Shown here: one piece after another, positions 8,719 through 16,297 of the stretch
Layout: the number at the start of each line of letters is the position of its first letter
How positions within the stretch are numbered: position 1 is the first letter of the stretch
Assembly (NCBI GenBank): GCA_963594675.1
Contig: CAVBGA010000041.1
Location: 1 to 52,933, forward strand
Source of the DNA: Ruminococcus_G sp963594675
Lineage (GTDB): Bacteria > Bacillota > Clostridia > Lachnospirales > Lachnospiraceae
DNA: 52,933 bases
Direction of reading: 5' to 3'
Made by a program: the position numbers and the translations under genes
The notes under the pieces: generated by a model
What the model was told of the DNA's origin: nothing
What the model saw: only the letters and a program-made list of their open reading frames with translations
Database searches by the model: none

Positions 8719-8752
8719 GAAGAGGCATCGCATTTAGCGGTGCCTCTTCTTA
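8719..8752. terminator. Hairpin between convergent amt and sugar-binding genes
   Basis: A 13-bp stem (8719-8731 with 8737-8749) and a 5-nt loop. The T tract is weak on both sides, so this is a likely but not ideal bidirectional terminator. Confidence 0.6.
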
Positions 8753-8767
8753 TGCTATTTGTAGGTT

Positions 8768-9796
8768 TTACTGATCTTCGCCCAGAGTTTCTATCAGAGT
8801 ATCCAGGCGTTCCTGAGCATTATCTTTGGTAATGATAGAACAACCAGTATCATAGAAATCATCCAGTTCTTCACCATTAAGGGCGGCTACTGCTTTTTCT
8901 ACAGATTCATAACCCATTTCATAAGCCTGCTGCGCAACGGACATAGTCTCTTCATCATCAAGGATGGATTCGCAAGCAGACTGGATTCCATCAAATCCAC
9001 AGAAAATCGTATTTTCAAAAGCTTTATTTCCTTTTGCAGTTTTTGCTGCTGCAATGGCCATATCATCTGAAGAAGCTACGATTACAGAGACTCCTTCTGG
9101 GTGAGTTTGCATGATGGCTTCCATAGAGGTAACAGCTTTATCTGCGACGCAGTCTGCATATTGAACTTCATCGGCTAGATAGGTGCCACCGGCTTCTGTG
9201 ATTCCTTCTTCAAAGCCTTTCTGTCGCGCCATGTCCGTGCTGTCTCCCTGAACTCCGGCAAGCATAATGGCCGTCACGTCTTCCCATCCGGCTTCTTTTG
9301 CTGCTTCAACTGCGGCTTTTCCACCTTCTTTTGCAGCATCTTCATTTCCCGTACCAACGAAGGTAACGCATTCCGGGGCGTCGATATCTGAATCGAGTGC
9401 AACAATGGGAATGGTCTGGCCTGAAATCTGATGAGCTACCTGTTCTCCATTTAAGGGTCCGATTACCAGGGCATCGTAGGCTCCGGAATTCAGATCTGTT
9501 TCAATCATATTCAACTGTTCATCGTAGGCAGTTGTAGAGGTAGGGCCTTTTACATCCACAGTTACTTCGGGATGCTCTTCTCCATAGGCCTCAGCACCTT
9601 TCTGTACATAGCCCCAGTATTCTGAGGAACCGATTTTAAGAATAACACTTACATTGTAGCCGTCCTCAGAAGAGCTAGATTTGGAATCACTGGAGCTGGA
9701 ATCATTTCCGCTGCTAGAAGTTGAACTTCCACATCCTGCCATCATACCCATTGCCAATGTTCCTGTCAGTAATACAGCTATTATTTTTCTTCGCAT
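8768..9796 (-). CDS. Sugar-binding lipoprotein of an ABC importer (RbsB-like)
   Basis: 342-residue extracellular solute receptor. A lipoprotein signal is clear (MRRKIIAVLLTGTLAMGMMAGC, lipidated Cys22), followed by a Ser-rich tether to about residue 45. The rest is a type 1 periplasmic-binding fold of the ribose/xylose group: ALVIGPLNGEQVAHQI, PIVALDSDI, RQKGFEEGI, VIVASSDDMAIAAAKTA and FCGFDGIQSA. No ATPase or permease gene adjoins it, so it must work with a transporter encoded elsewhere or act as a sensor. It lies directly downstream of an AraC regulator and across from a sugar-catabolic operon, which suggests a shared substrate. The substrate is not identifiable. Confidence 0.88.
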   Translation of the reverse strand: MRRKIIAVLLTGTLAMGMMAGCGSSTSSSGNDSSSSDSKSSSSEDGYNVSVILKIGSSEYWGYVQKGAEAYGEEHPEVTVDVKGPTSTTAYDEQLNMIETDLNSGAYDALVIGPLNGEQVAHQISGQTIPIVALDSDIDAPECVTFVGTGNEDAAKEGGKAAVEAAKEAGWEDVTAIMLAGVQGDSTDMARQKGFEEGITEAGGTYLADEVQYADCVADKAVTSMEAIMQTHPEGVSVIVASSDDMAIAAAKTAKGNKAFENTIFCGFDGIQSACESILDDEETMSVAQQAYEMGYESVEKAVAALNGEELDDFYDTGCSIITKDNAQERLDTLIETLGEDQ

Positions 9797-9943
9797 ATCC
9801 TATCTCCTTTAATAAAAAAAACAATTGTGCAAATTCAACAAACCAAACATTGCCTTTTGTTTTTCTTTGTGCATATTTTATAGCAGGAGACTTGTGTGGT
9901 CAACAATAGGAATTGTCATAAAACTTTTCATTTTTGCTAAATG

Positions 9944-10819
9944 TTAAAGTGGCATATCTCGATATTTCTTTGGTGTAACTCCGATTTTGCGTTGAAATAC
10001 AGAGGTGAAGCTGGTGGAATATTCATAACCTACCATGGATGCAATTTCGGAAATCGAGTAGTCCGTGCTTTTTAACAACTCCTTTGCCCGGTTAATGCGA
10101 AATAGTACCAAGTATTCATGGGGGGTATAGCCTACTTCGGATTTAAACATTCGGCTGAAATGAAAGCGACTGACGGAGACGGAATCGGCTACATCATTGA
10201 TTTCCATAGGTTCCATATAATGCTCTCGGATATAACGAATGGATTGTTCAATAACAGGATTACGGGAGGGATTAACGGTATGCCCGGTTTCCTTGGCAAT
10301 AAAAAGCATGCTGATCAAAATATCGTAGATTTGTTTTGTAATTCGATCTTCAATTACAATTTCCTCTGCACTGTTTTCCTGGGTTCGCAGGAGGTCAACC
10401 AATTCATGAATTTTTTTCCAAACACCGCTGCTAGAGGAAACATGGAAAACCGCAGAATGGCGTTCCAGTATATGCTCATAAATTTTTTGTGTAGTTGCAC
10501 CACTAAAATGAAACCAGGTAAAAATGGTATTAGATTCCAGGGCGATATAAGCATGGGGCATGTGGCAGTTAATGATCCCAATATCTCCCTTGTGTGCCGT
10601 GTAGCTTCGACCCTCATTCTCAATATGCATGGATCCCTGATCAACACAAAAAATCAGATAATTATTAAAATTTTCTCTGACAATCCGATAATCCTTGTTA
10701 CAAATAAATCTTCCACAGCGATGTAAGCAAAAAAGCAGGGATTCCGCCAGCTTGGAAGGGGTGACAAGAAAAAGCTCTGATCCCATATCCACGCCGTGTT
10801 CCTGATGTTGATATAGCAT
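9944..10819 (-). CDS. AraC-family regulator with cupin sensor domain
   Basis: 291 residues. The N-terminal half (about 30-120) is a cupin-like effector domain (GDIGIINCHMPHAYI). The C-terminal 100 residues hold two helix-turn-helix motifs: INDVADSVSVSRFHFSRMFK and ISEIASMVGYEYSTSFTSVF, ending in the typical GVTPKKYRDMPL. Two in-frame ATGs lie close together. I chose the second (10819), 8 nt after AAGGAG; the first is only 2 nt from it. It is divergent from the TIM-barrel/Gfo operon that starts at 11106 and upstream of the sugar-binding lipoprotein, so it probably activates one or both. It resembles the AraC protein at 48052-48882. Confidence 0.92.
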   Translation of the reverse strand: MLYQHQEHGVDMGSELFLVTPSKLAESLLFCLHRCGRFICNKDYRIVRENFNNYLIFCVDQGSMHIENEGRSYTAHKGDIGIINCHMPHAYIALESNTIFTWFHFSGATTQKIYEHILERHSAVFHVSSSSGVWKKIHELVDLLRTQENSAEEIVIEDRITKQIYDILISMLFIAKETGHTVNPSRNPVIEQSIRYIREHYMEPMEINDVADSVSVSRFHFSRMFKSEVGYTPHEYLVLFRINRAKELLKSTDYSISEIASMVGYEYSTSFTSVFQRKIGVTPKKYRDMPL

Positions 10820-11105
10820 ACTCATTACTCCTTAGATTTTTTAAACATAATATAGGAAGTAAGTCTGAAATGTAATTTTCAAAAGCAAGTTTGAGTAGTT
10901 TTTGAGCACATAGGATTCTTTACTTCATGGATAACGAAAGCTACAATACAGACAAACAAACCAAGAAAAAGCCTTTTAAGAACCATTTATTTTGCTTTAT
11001 TGTACCATTTGCTTTCATAGAGGTAAATGGCAAATATAAACAGATTTAAAGCCTTTTATTTATTTCAAGAAGAGAAAGAAAAAGAAATCTAAGGAGGAAG
11101 TAGGA
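10820..11105. promoter_or_regulatory. Divergent regulatory region between araC and the TIM-barrel operon
   Basis: 286 bp, A+T-rich. I see overlapping short inverted repeats at 11005-11035 (CCATTT with AAATGG, ATTTGC with GCAAAT), which could be the AraC site, and the ribosome site AAGGAGGA before 11106. No convincing -35/-10 pair could be fixed by eye. Confidence 0.4.
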
Positions 11106-11909
11106 ATGAAATTAAAGTTTTCAGCGAACCTTGAAGTATTGTACGTAGAGCTTCCTTTTGCAGAACGTTTTGCAGCTGCAAAAGCAGATGGTTTCCAGTA
11201 CGTAGAGTTTTGGGGATGGGAAGATAAAGATTTAGAAGAAGTAAAGAAATTGCTGGCAGAAAACAATTTGACCCTTTCTGCAATGGGTGGTGATGGCCCC
11301 TTCTCTATGTGTGATCCGGCAAATAAAAAAGAATATCTTGATTATCTGAAACGTGCTATTGAAGCAGCTAAGTTTGTAGGCACAGACACCTTGATTATTC
11401 ATTCCGATGCCCTGCAGCCTTCACCCCAGTATGCTGTTCCCCTTTCCGGTGATTATTCTTATACAACAAAAATCTGTACTATGTTTGACATCATGAGTAC
11501 AATTGCTCCCTGGGCCGAGGAAGCAGGTATCACATTTGTATTGGAAGCCTTGAATATTGTGACAGATCATCTGGGCAATTTCTTGACAGATCCTCGAACC
11601 GGCTCAGAGCTGTGTACCTTAACCGGCTCAGAGCATATGAAAATTTTGTATGATGTTTATCATATGTATCTGAATGAAGGAAAAATTGTAGAGCAGACCC
11701 AGAAATATCTGAAGTCCATCGGCTATATGCATATTGCTGATGCTCCGGGAAGAGCGGAGCCAGGCACCGGTGTGATCAATTATGAAAAATATTTTGACTA
11801 TGTGGCAGATATGGGCTATGACCGTGTCATCGGTTTTGAATTGTATCCTTCCTGTGGCACAGAGGCAGCTGTAAAAGCGATTAAGAAGGCTTGCGGTAAA
11901 CATTGGTAA
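11106..11909 (+). CDS. Hydroxypyruvate-isomerase-like TIM-barrel protein 1
   Basis: 267-residue cytoplasmic (beta/alpha)8 enzyme of the xylose-isomerase-like family. The Hyi-type signature HIADAPGRAEPGTGVINY lies near residue 215. Probable metal ligands are Glu in VLEALN, Asp/His in YDVYHMY, and the C-terminal Glu in GFELYP. Such enzymes isomerise or epimerise 2- or 3-keto sugars and hydroxypyruvate; the real substrate is unknown. It follows AAGGAGGA and is first in an operon. The next gene is a close paralogue sharing LPFAERFAAAKADGF, which suggests tandem duplication and either a heteromer or two steps of one pathway. Confidence 0.85.
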   Translation: MKLKFSANLEVLYVELPFAERFAAAKADGFQYVEFWGWEDKDLEEVKKLLAENNLTLSAMGGDGPFSMCDPANKKEYLDYLKRAIEAAKFVGTDTLIIHSDALQPSPQYAVPLSGDYSYTTKICTMFDIMSTIAPWAEEAGITFVLEALNIVTDHLGNFLTDPRTGSELCTLTGSEHMKILYDVYHMYLNEGKIVEQTQKYLKSIGYMHIADAPGRAEPGTGVINYEKYFDYVADMGYDRVIGFELYPSCGTEAAVKAIKKACGKHW

Positions 11910-11931
11910 AATTTGGGAGGAGAATGTCGTG

Positions 11932-12723
11932 ATGAGATTTTCAGCACATATTGATGCTTTATATGGAGAATTGCCTTTTGCAGAGCGCTTTGCTGCAGCG
12001 AAGGCGGACGGTTTTGATTATGTAGAAATTTGGGACTGGGACAATAAGGATGAGGAAGTAGTAAAGACAAAGTTAAAGGAACATCAACTGACCTTGTCGG
12101 CTATGTCCGGTGATAAGCAGTATGACATGTGTAATCCGGAGCATTATCAGATGTATGTAGAAGAGGTAAAGCAGTCCATTGATAAGGCAGTTGCATATGG
12201 TTGTCCCACCTTGGTAATTCATTCTAATGAATTGACACCGGCTGGTCCGGTAAGTAATTCTTATCCGGAATTATCGGAGTGCACGAAACTTTGTGCCATG
12301 TTTCGATGTCTTAAAGCCTTGGCATCTTATGCAGAGGAAAAGAAGGTGACTCTTGTGGTAGAACCTTTGAATACGGTTACGGATCATATGGGAAATTTCT
12401 TGACTTCTGTTGCTCAGACTGCAGATTTGATCAATGCTGTAGGCAGCCCCAATATTAAGGTGCTTAATGATATTTACCATATGTATCTTAATAATGGAAA
12501 AATTGCTGAGACCTGGGATAAGTATCTTAAGGAAATTGGTTATGTACATTTTGCAGATGCTCCGGGACGTCATCAGCCTGGTACTGGCGTAATCAATTAT
12601 AAGCAAGTATTTGAGTATATGCGTAAGGTAGGCTATGAGGGTATTATTGGATGTGAATTATTTACCACAACGAATACTGCAGATGCTATTGCAGCTATCA
12701 AAGAGGCAGCTATGACCTTGTAA
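11932..12723 (+). CDS. Hydroxypyruvate-isomerase-like TIM-barrel protein 2
   Basis: 263 residues, paralogue of the preceding gene (by eye roughly half identical) with the same layout: ELPFAERFAAAKADGF at the N-terminus, VVEPLNTVTDHMGNF, NDIYHMYLNNGKIAE, HFADAPGRHQPGTGVINY and the late Glu in GCELFT. A GTG sits just before the ATG. I prefer ATG 11932, 9 nt after GGGAGGAG, because the paralogue also starts directly at the first strand. It starts 22 bp after its paralogue ends. All probable metal ligands are kept in both copies, so neither looks like a dead duplicate. Confidence 0.85.
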   Translation: MRFSAHIDALYGELPFAERFAAAKADGFDYVEIWDWDNKDEEVVKTKLKEHQLTLSAMSGDKQYDMCNPEHYQMYVEEVKQSIDKAVAYGCPTLVIHSNELTPAGPVSNSYPELSECTKLCAMFRCLKALASYAEEKKVTLVVEPLNTVTDHMGNFLTSVAQTADLINAVGSPNIKVLNDIYHMYLNNGKIAETWDKYLKEIGYVHFADAPGRHQPGTGVINYKQVFEYMRKVGYEGIIGCELFTTTNTADAIAAIKEAAMTL

Positions 12724-12749
12724 GGTATTTCATAAAGGAGATGGATCTG

Positions 12750-13766
12750 ATGAAAGAGTTAAGAATAGGAGTAGTAGGTGCTGCCGGATTTATCGGTCGG
12801 AATCATATAAAAAGATTAAATAGTGTAATCAACCATTGCAGGGTGGTTGCTGTCTCTGATTTGGATGAGAAAAAAACAAAAGAAGTGGCAGAGACCTGTG
12901 GCGCAAAGGTATATACCGATGGAGTGGCATTGATTAATGATCCGGATGTAGATGCTGTGGTAGTTACTTCGTGGGATCCGACCCATGCGGAGTTTGTACG
13001 GGCAGCTATTGCTGCAGGAAAGCCGGTTCTATGTGAGAAGCCATTGGCATCTACCATGGAAGACTGCGAAAAAATCGTAAAAGATGAGATGGCATCTGGA
13101 AAACACCTGGTACAGGTTGGTTTTATGCGTCGCTTTGATCCAGGCTACTTGGAAATGAAAGAGATTATGGATAGCGGTAAGTTGGGACAGCCTCTTCTGG
13201 TACATTGCAAGAGTCGTACCCCTATTACACCGCCGAAACACACCAGCAGAATGCATGCAACAAATGTTGTACCGCACGAAATTGATGTACTTCGCTGGAT
13301 GTTAGATGATGAATTTGATCAGGTACAGGTAATTATGGGACGTTCGTCTGCTCACGCACCGGAAGGCCTTCAGGATCCTCAAATGATGATATTAACCACT
13401 AAAAAAGGTGTGGTTATTGATGTAGAGGTTGCTGTAAATGCTCATTTTGGATATGAAATTCAGTGTGAAGTTGTATGCGATAATGGTACCGTGTCTTTGC
13501 CTCAGCCTTCTCGGGCAGAAGTATGCTTGAATGAGGCTTGCTCCCATGGCATTATGAATGATTGGTCAAAACGTTTCGTTGAGGCTTATCAGGAGGAATT
13601 CCAGACTTGGGTAGATAGCTGCCTGGAGACAGGCGGAGTTCCTACAGGATCTGGTGCATGGGATGGCTATGTTGCCTGCATAGTAGCTGAGAAGTTAGCT
13701 GATGCACAGGGCACAAAACTTATGGAAGCAGTAGAACTTCCGGCAAAACCTGACTTCTACAAATAA
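12750..13766 (+). CDS. Gfo/Idh/MocA-family NAD(P)-dependent sugar dehydrogenase
   Basis: 338 residues. The N-terminal Rossmann fold has the dinucleotide motif GVVGAAGFIGRNHI, and the family lysine lies in LCEKPLAS. The C-terminal substrate domain carries NVVPHEIDVLRWM with the probable catalytic His/Asp. The closest functional guess is an inositol- or hexoside-C3-type dehydrogenase; specificity cannot be read. The first in-frame ATG overlaps the ribosome site AAAGGAG, so I chose ATG 12750, 9 nt downstream. It sits between Hyi-like isomerases and another TIM-barrel gene, a set that fits oxidation of a ring carbon followed by isomerisation of the keto sugar. Confidence 0.88.
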   Translation: MKELRIGVVGAAGFIGRNHIKRLNSVINHCRVVAVSDLDEKKTKEVAETCGAKVYTDGVALINDPDVDAVVVTSWDPTHAEFVRAAIAAGKPVLCEKPLASTMEDCEKIVKDEMASGKHLVQVGFMRRFDPGYLEMKEIMDSGKLGQPLLVHCKSRTPITPPKHTSRMHATNVVPHEIDVLRWMLDDEFDQVQVIMGRSSAHAPEGLQDPQMMILTTKKGVVIDVEVAVNAHFGYEIQCEVVCDNGTVSLPQPSRAEVCLNEACSHGIMNDWSKRFVEAYQEEFQTWVDSCLETGGVPTGSGAWDGYVACIVAEKLADAQGTKLMEAVELPAKPDFYK

Positions 13767-13806
13767 AATCCCAAAATAAGATTTGAGACAGAGAGAGGTA
13801 GGCTCC

Positions 13807-14742
13807 ATGAAAATTGGATTGGTTACAGATTGTCTTGGCGATCAGAGCTTTGAAGAATTGCTTAAGACTTGTAAAAAACTAGGAATTGAGCAAATAGAGC
13901 CTGGATGCGGCAATTGGTCCAGTGCGCCCCATATTGATCTAGATGGCCTTTTAGAGAGCTCGGTTATGCGGGATGAGATGAAGGGCATGCTGAAAGAATA
14001 TGGAATAAGCATCTCTGCTTTTAATTGCTCCGGCAATCCTCTGGCTCCTGGGGCCTGGGGAGAAAGAGAGCGGCAGGTAACAGAGAAAACCTTTCGCTTG
14101 AGCCAGTATTTTGAAAAAGATACGGTGATTATGATGTCAGGTTTGCCTGCTGGTGGGCCTGAAGACAAATTTCCTAATTGGGTGGTAACCTCCTGGCCAC
14201 CGGAAACTCAGACCATACTGGATTACCAGTGGAATGAGGTAGCGATTCCCTATTGGCGGGAGATCACAAAAGTTGCAAACGATTACGGCGTGACAAAACT
14301 GGCTTTAGAGCCTCATGGCTGCCAGCTAGTGCATGATGTAGAGAATTTTTATAGATTGAGAGAGGCATGTAAAGGCGATGAGACAATTGGATTTAACTTA
14401 GATCCCTCTCATTTGTTCTGGATGGGTGCTGACCCTGTTGCAGTGGCAAGAGCCCTGGGAAAATATATCTATAATGTGCATGTAAAGGATGTGCGAATCG
14501 AAAAACCTGTAGCAGTAAATACATTGATGGATGGCAAGGGAGTACTGGAATATGCCAAACGATCCTGGAATTTTGCTATTCCCGGTTATGGACATGATGA
14601 AAGGTGGTGGCGCGAATTTATCGTAACTTTGAAGATGATGGGCTACAACGGCGTTCTCTCCATTGAGCATGAAGATTATACAATGAATACCCTCCAAGCG
14701 CTCAAAAAAACCGTTGGGCTTATACAAGCAAATATGATTTAA
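13807..14742 (+). CDS. Sugar phosphate isomerase/epimerase (xylose-isomerase-like TIM barrel)
   Basis: 311 residues, a different branch from the two Hyi-like proteins upstream. Metal-site pieces are visible in order: ALEPHGCQLVHD, GFNLDPSH, NVHVKDV and SIEHEDYT. A TTG open frame extends 8 codons upstream. ATG 13807 is preferred because it follows GAGAGAGGTAGG and gives the usual first strand MKIGLVTD. It is the last gene of the four-gene sugar operon. Family members act on inososes, 3-keto-glucosides or tagatose-type sugars; the substrate here is unknown. Confidence 0.85.
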   Translation: MKIGLVTDCLGDQSFEELLKTCKKLGIEQIEPGCGNWSSAPHIDLDGLLESSVMRDEMKGMLKEYGISISAFNCSGNPLAPGAWGERERQVTEKTFRLSQYFEKDTVIMMSGLPAGGPEDKFPNWVVTSWPPETQTILDYQWNEVAIPYWREITKVANDYGVTKLALEPHGCQLVHDVENFYRLREACKGDETIGFNLDPSHLFWMGADPVAVARALGKYIYNVHVKDVRIEKPVAVNTLMDGKGVLEYAKRSWNFAIPGYGHDERWWREFIVTLKMMGYNGVLSIEHEDYTMNTLQALKKTVGLIQANMI

Positions 14743-14786
14743 AGAATTACGATAGCTAAAATAACAAAGTTTTTTCCTTTTAATCC

Positions 14787-14844
14787 TTTTACCTTGATGC
14801 AAGTCTGTTTTCAAACTATACTAAGTCTGAAATCAGACTTGGGT
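14787..14844 (+). repeat. Direct repeat copy 1: marR-type promoter/operator
   Basis: A 58-bp segment nearly identical to 15702-15759 at an offset of 915 bp. It keeps a promoter geometry (TTGATG, 17 bp, TATACT) and an intact palindrome AAGTCTGA-AA-TCAGACTT at 14823-14840. It drives no intact gene here, only the toxin remnant. Confidence 0.85.
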
Positions 14845-14887
14845 TTATGTGTTAATTGCGCAAGATTATTTTTGCAAAAAAATATAA

Positions 14888-15410
14888 CTGAATAAAAGGG
14901 ACTACTATCCATTTACTCAAAAAGATTTTTCAGCATTACTTAATGCAACTACTCCTGAAAAATGTTTAGTAGACCAATATAATCAGAAGAACAGTAGATC
15001 AGCCGTTGTGGCTGTTTATTTTGTTCCGGGATTAGGCGAAGTTGCTTTACTTGCTACGGGATCTATTGTTATTGGTGTGACAGTCTATTCTGCTGGTACA
15101 TGGGCCTACAAAACATTTAAAAAATGGTTAAAAACATCTGCTAAAAAAGAAGCTCAAGATGCTGCGAATAAAGTCAAGGTCAAAGGTTCTAACAATAGAA
15201 TTGACCTAGGGCAATTTAGAGATAAGCAGGGAAAAACACCAAAAAACAAAAGACAGGGAGTTTTACCAGCACAAAAGATAAAAGATATACTATAAAAAAA
15301 GATACCTCTGGACACACAGGATATGATGGAACTATAAAAAAAGGAAATTATATTTAAGTGGAAGATGCGTTGCTTCTTTAAATTCTTCTGGTAAAATAGT
15401 TGGTAAATAA
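14888..15410 (+). pseudogene. Decayed C-terminal part of an LXG-like polymorphic toxin
   Basis: Coding sense runs without a normal start from about 14888 and continues through three frames: 14888-15295, then about 15292-15357 (reads KKDTSGHTGYDGTIKKGNYI), then 15354-15410 (LSGRCVASLNSSGKIVGK and stop). Two frameshifts, one in an A7 tract, break it. The glycine-rich hydrophobic stretch (PGLGEVALLATGSIVIGVTV) followed by AGTWAYKTFKKW resembles the segment before the toxin tip in LXG (type VII-secreted) toxins of Firmicutes. The N-terminal LXG domain is absent. The stretch looks more A+T-rich than the flanks. The toxin activity is not recognisable. Confidence 0.6.
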
Positions 15411-15427
15411 TCCAAGGAGGACATGTT

Positions 15428-15661
15428 ATGTTTACTTATAGTATTGGGAAATGGACCTTAGAATTTGAACAAGATTATCGAATAATTCAGGACGAAAGTG
15501 CTGCAGTTGTAATAGATTCTGAACGAACTGCGCTGGTATTAATCAGTCTAACAAGCGGTGGAAATATTTGCATTGAAAGAACATACTATGACATGATATG
15601 TGAAATAAATGCAGAAGAACACAAAATCACTTTTCATAATACAGAAGATGTAGCTGAATAA
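15428..15661 (+). CDS. Small hypothetical protein, putative immunity partner
   Basis: 77 residues, no signal peptide, acidic, predicted mostly strand (YSIGKWTLEFEQDYRII, TALVLISLTSGGNICIERTYY). I do not recognise a family. It starts 18 bp after the toxin remnant ends, with a strong AAGGAGG site, exactly where immunity genes follow LXG toxins, and is closed by its own terminator. An orphan immunity role is inferred from position alone. Unlike the toxin it is intact, as expected if protection against siblings is still selected. Confidence 0.6.
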   Translation: MFTYSIGKWTLEFEQDYRIIQDESAAVVIDSERTALVLISLTSGGNICIERTYYDMICEINAEEHKITFHNTEDVAE

Positions 15662-15666
15662 AATAG

Positions 15667-15706
15667 GCTGCCGCAATGAGTATGAAATATTGCGACAGCT
15701 TTTTTA
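15667..15706 (+). terminator. Terminator after the putative immunity gene
   Basis: An 11-bp stem with one mismatch (15667-15677 with 15689-15699), then T6. It lies directly before the second direct repeat. Confidence 0.82.
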
Positions 15707-15759
15707 CCTTGACACAAGTCTGATTTCGGACTATGCTAAGTCTGAAATCAGACTTGTGT
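15702..15759 (+). promoter_or_regulatory. marR-MATE promoter/operator (direct repeat copy 2)
   Basis: Consensus -35 TTGACA (15709-15714), 17-bp spacer, -10 TATGCT (15732-15737). One palindrome fills the spacer (AGTCTGATTTCGGACT). A second, AAGTCTGA-AA-TCAGACTT (15738-15755), covers the transcription start. This is the layout expected for self-repression by the MarR protein encoded next. The two sites can also fold as one 13-bp hairpin followed by T5. Confidence 0.75.
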
Positions 15760-15763
15760 TTTT

Positions 15764-15811
15764 GTTGCCATGCATCCGTAGGGAACTGCCGGTGGCAGGG
15801 TCTGGAGGTGC
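15764..15811 (+). repeat. Shared 48-nt leader element, copy A
   Basis: Aligns without gaps to 39398-39445 with about four fifths of positions identical. The core is AGGGA, a 5-bp hairpin CTGCC-GGT-GGCAG, then a CTG-N-AGGT segment. It lies in the 5' leader of marR. Its function is unknown. Confidence 0.65.
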
Positions 15812-15828
15812 TTACAAGGAAGGTGTTT

Positions 15829-16257
15829 ATGGAAAAATTAACAGAAAGCATGCAGAAATATAATTTCATCAACAACGAAATCAATTCTGCATATCATGAG
15901 GCCAGCCTGAAACTGGGATTGACGGATACAGAATCCTTAATTCTCTATAGTTTTTGCCAGATGGATCAGGTGTCCCAAAAGGAAGTGGTTCGTTGCAGTG
16001 GTTTGAGTAAACAGACTGTGAGTTCTGCCGTGAAAAAGATGATAAAAGACGGAATCCTACAGCCTTTGAAGGGAGAAAAAAACGAGGCTCTTCTTTTAAC
16101 GGATAAAGGAGAAAGTCTGGTGGAGGAGAAAATCAGTCATATTATTCGGGCGGAAAATCAGGTGATGAATTGCTGGACGGAGGAGGAAAGGCAGACCTTT
16201 ATAGAACTCAATAAGAAATATTTGACTATGTTTTGTGAGGAACTGAAAAAATTGTAA
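15829..16257 (+). CDS. MarR-family regulator of the MATE efflux gene
   Basis: 142 residues with the MarR winged helix: LTDTESLILYSFCQ, SQKEVVRCSGLSKQTVSSAVKKM, then the wing (LQPLKGEKNEALLLTDKG) and a dimerisation helix. The frame stays open upstream to 15733, but the ATG at 15829 follows AAGGAAGG by 5 nt and gives a normal family N-terminus. It is followed 40 bp later by a MATE transporter; regulator plus multidrug pump is a common arrangement in which a drug relieves repression. The palindromic repeats at its promoter are the likely self-operator. Confidence 0.9.
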   Translation: MEKLTESMQKYNFINNEINSAYHEASLKLGLTDTESLILYSFCQMDQVSQKEVVRCSGLSKQTVSSAVKKMIKDGILQPLKGEKNEALLLTDKGESLVEEKISHIIRAENQVMNCWTEEERQTFIELNKKYLTMFCEELKKL

Positions 16258-16297
16258 AGAACGGTTACAAGAATATTAAAGGATGAGGAAAGAAATT

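Noticed and set aside
14787..15759. Insertion-sequence origin of the toxin segment flanked by direct repeats
   Set aside because: No transposase text is present, and the 58-bp repeats are functional promoters, not short target duplications or terminal inverted repeats.
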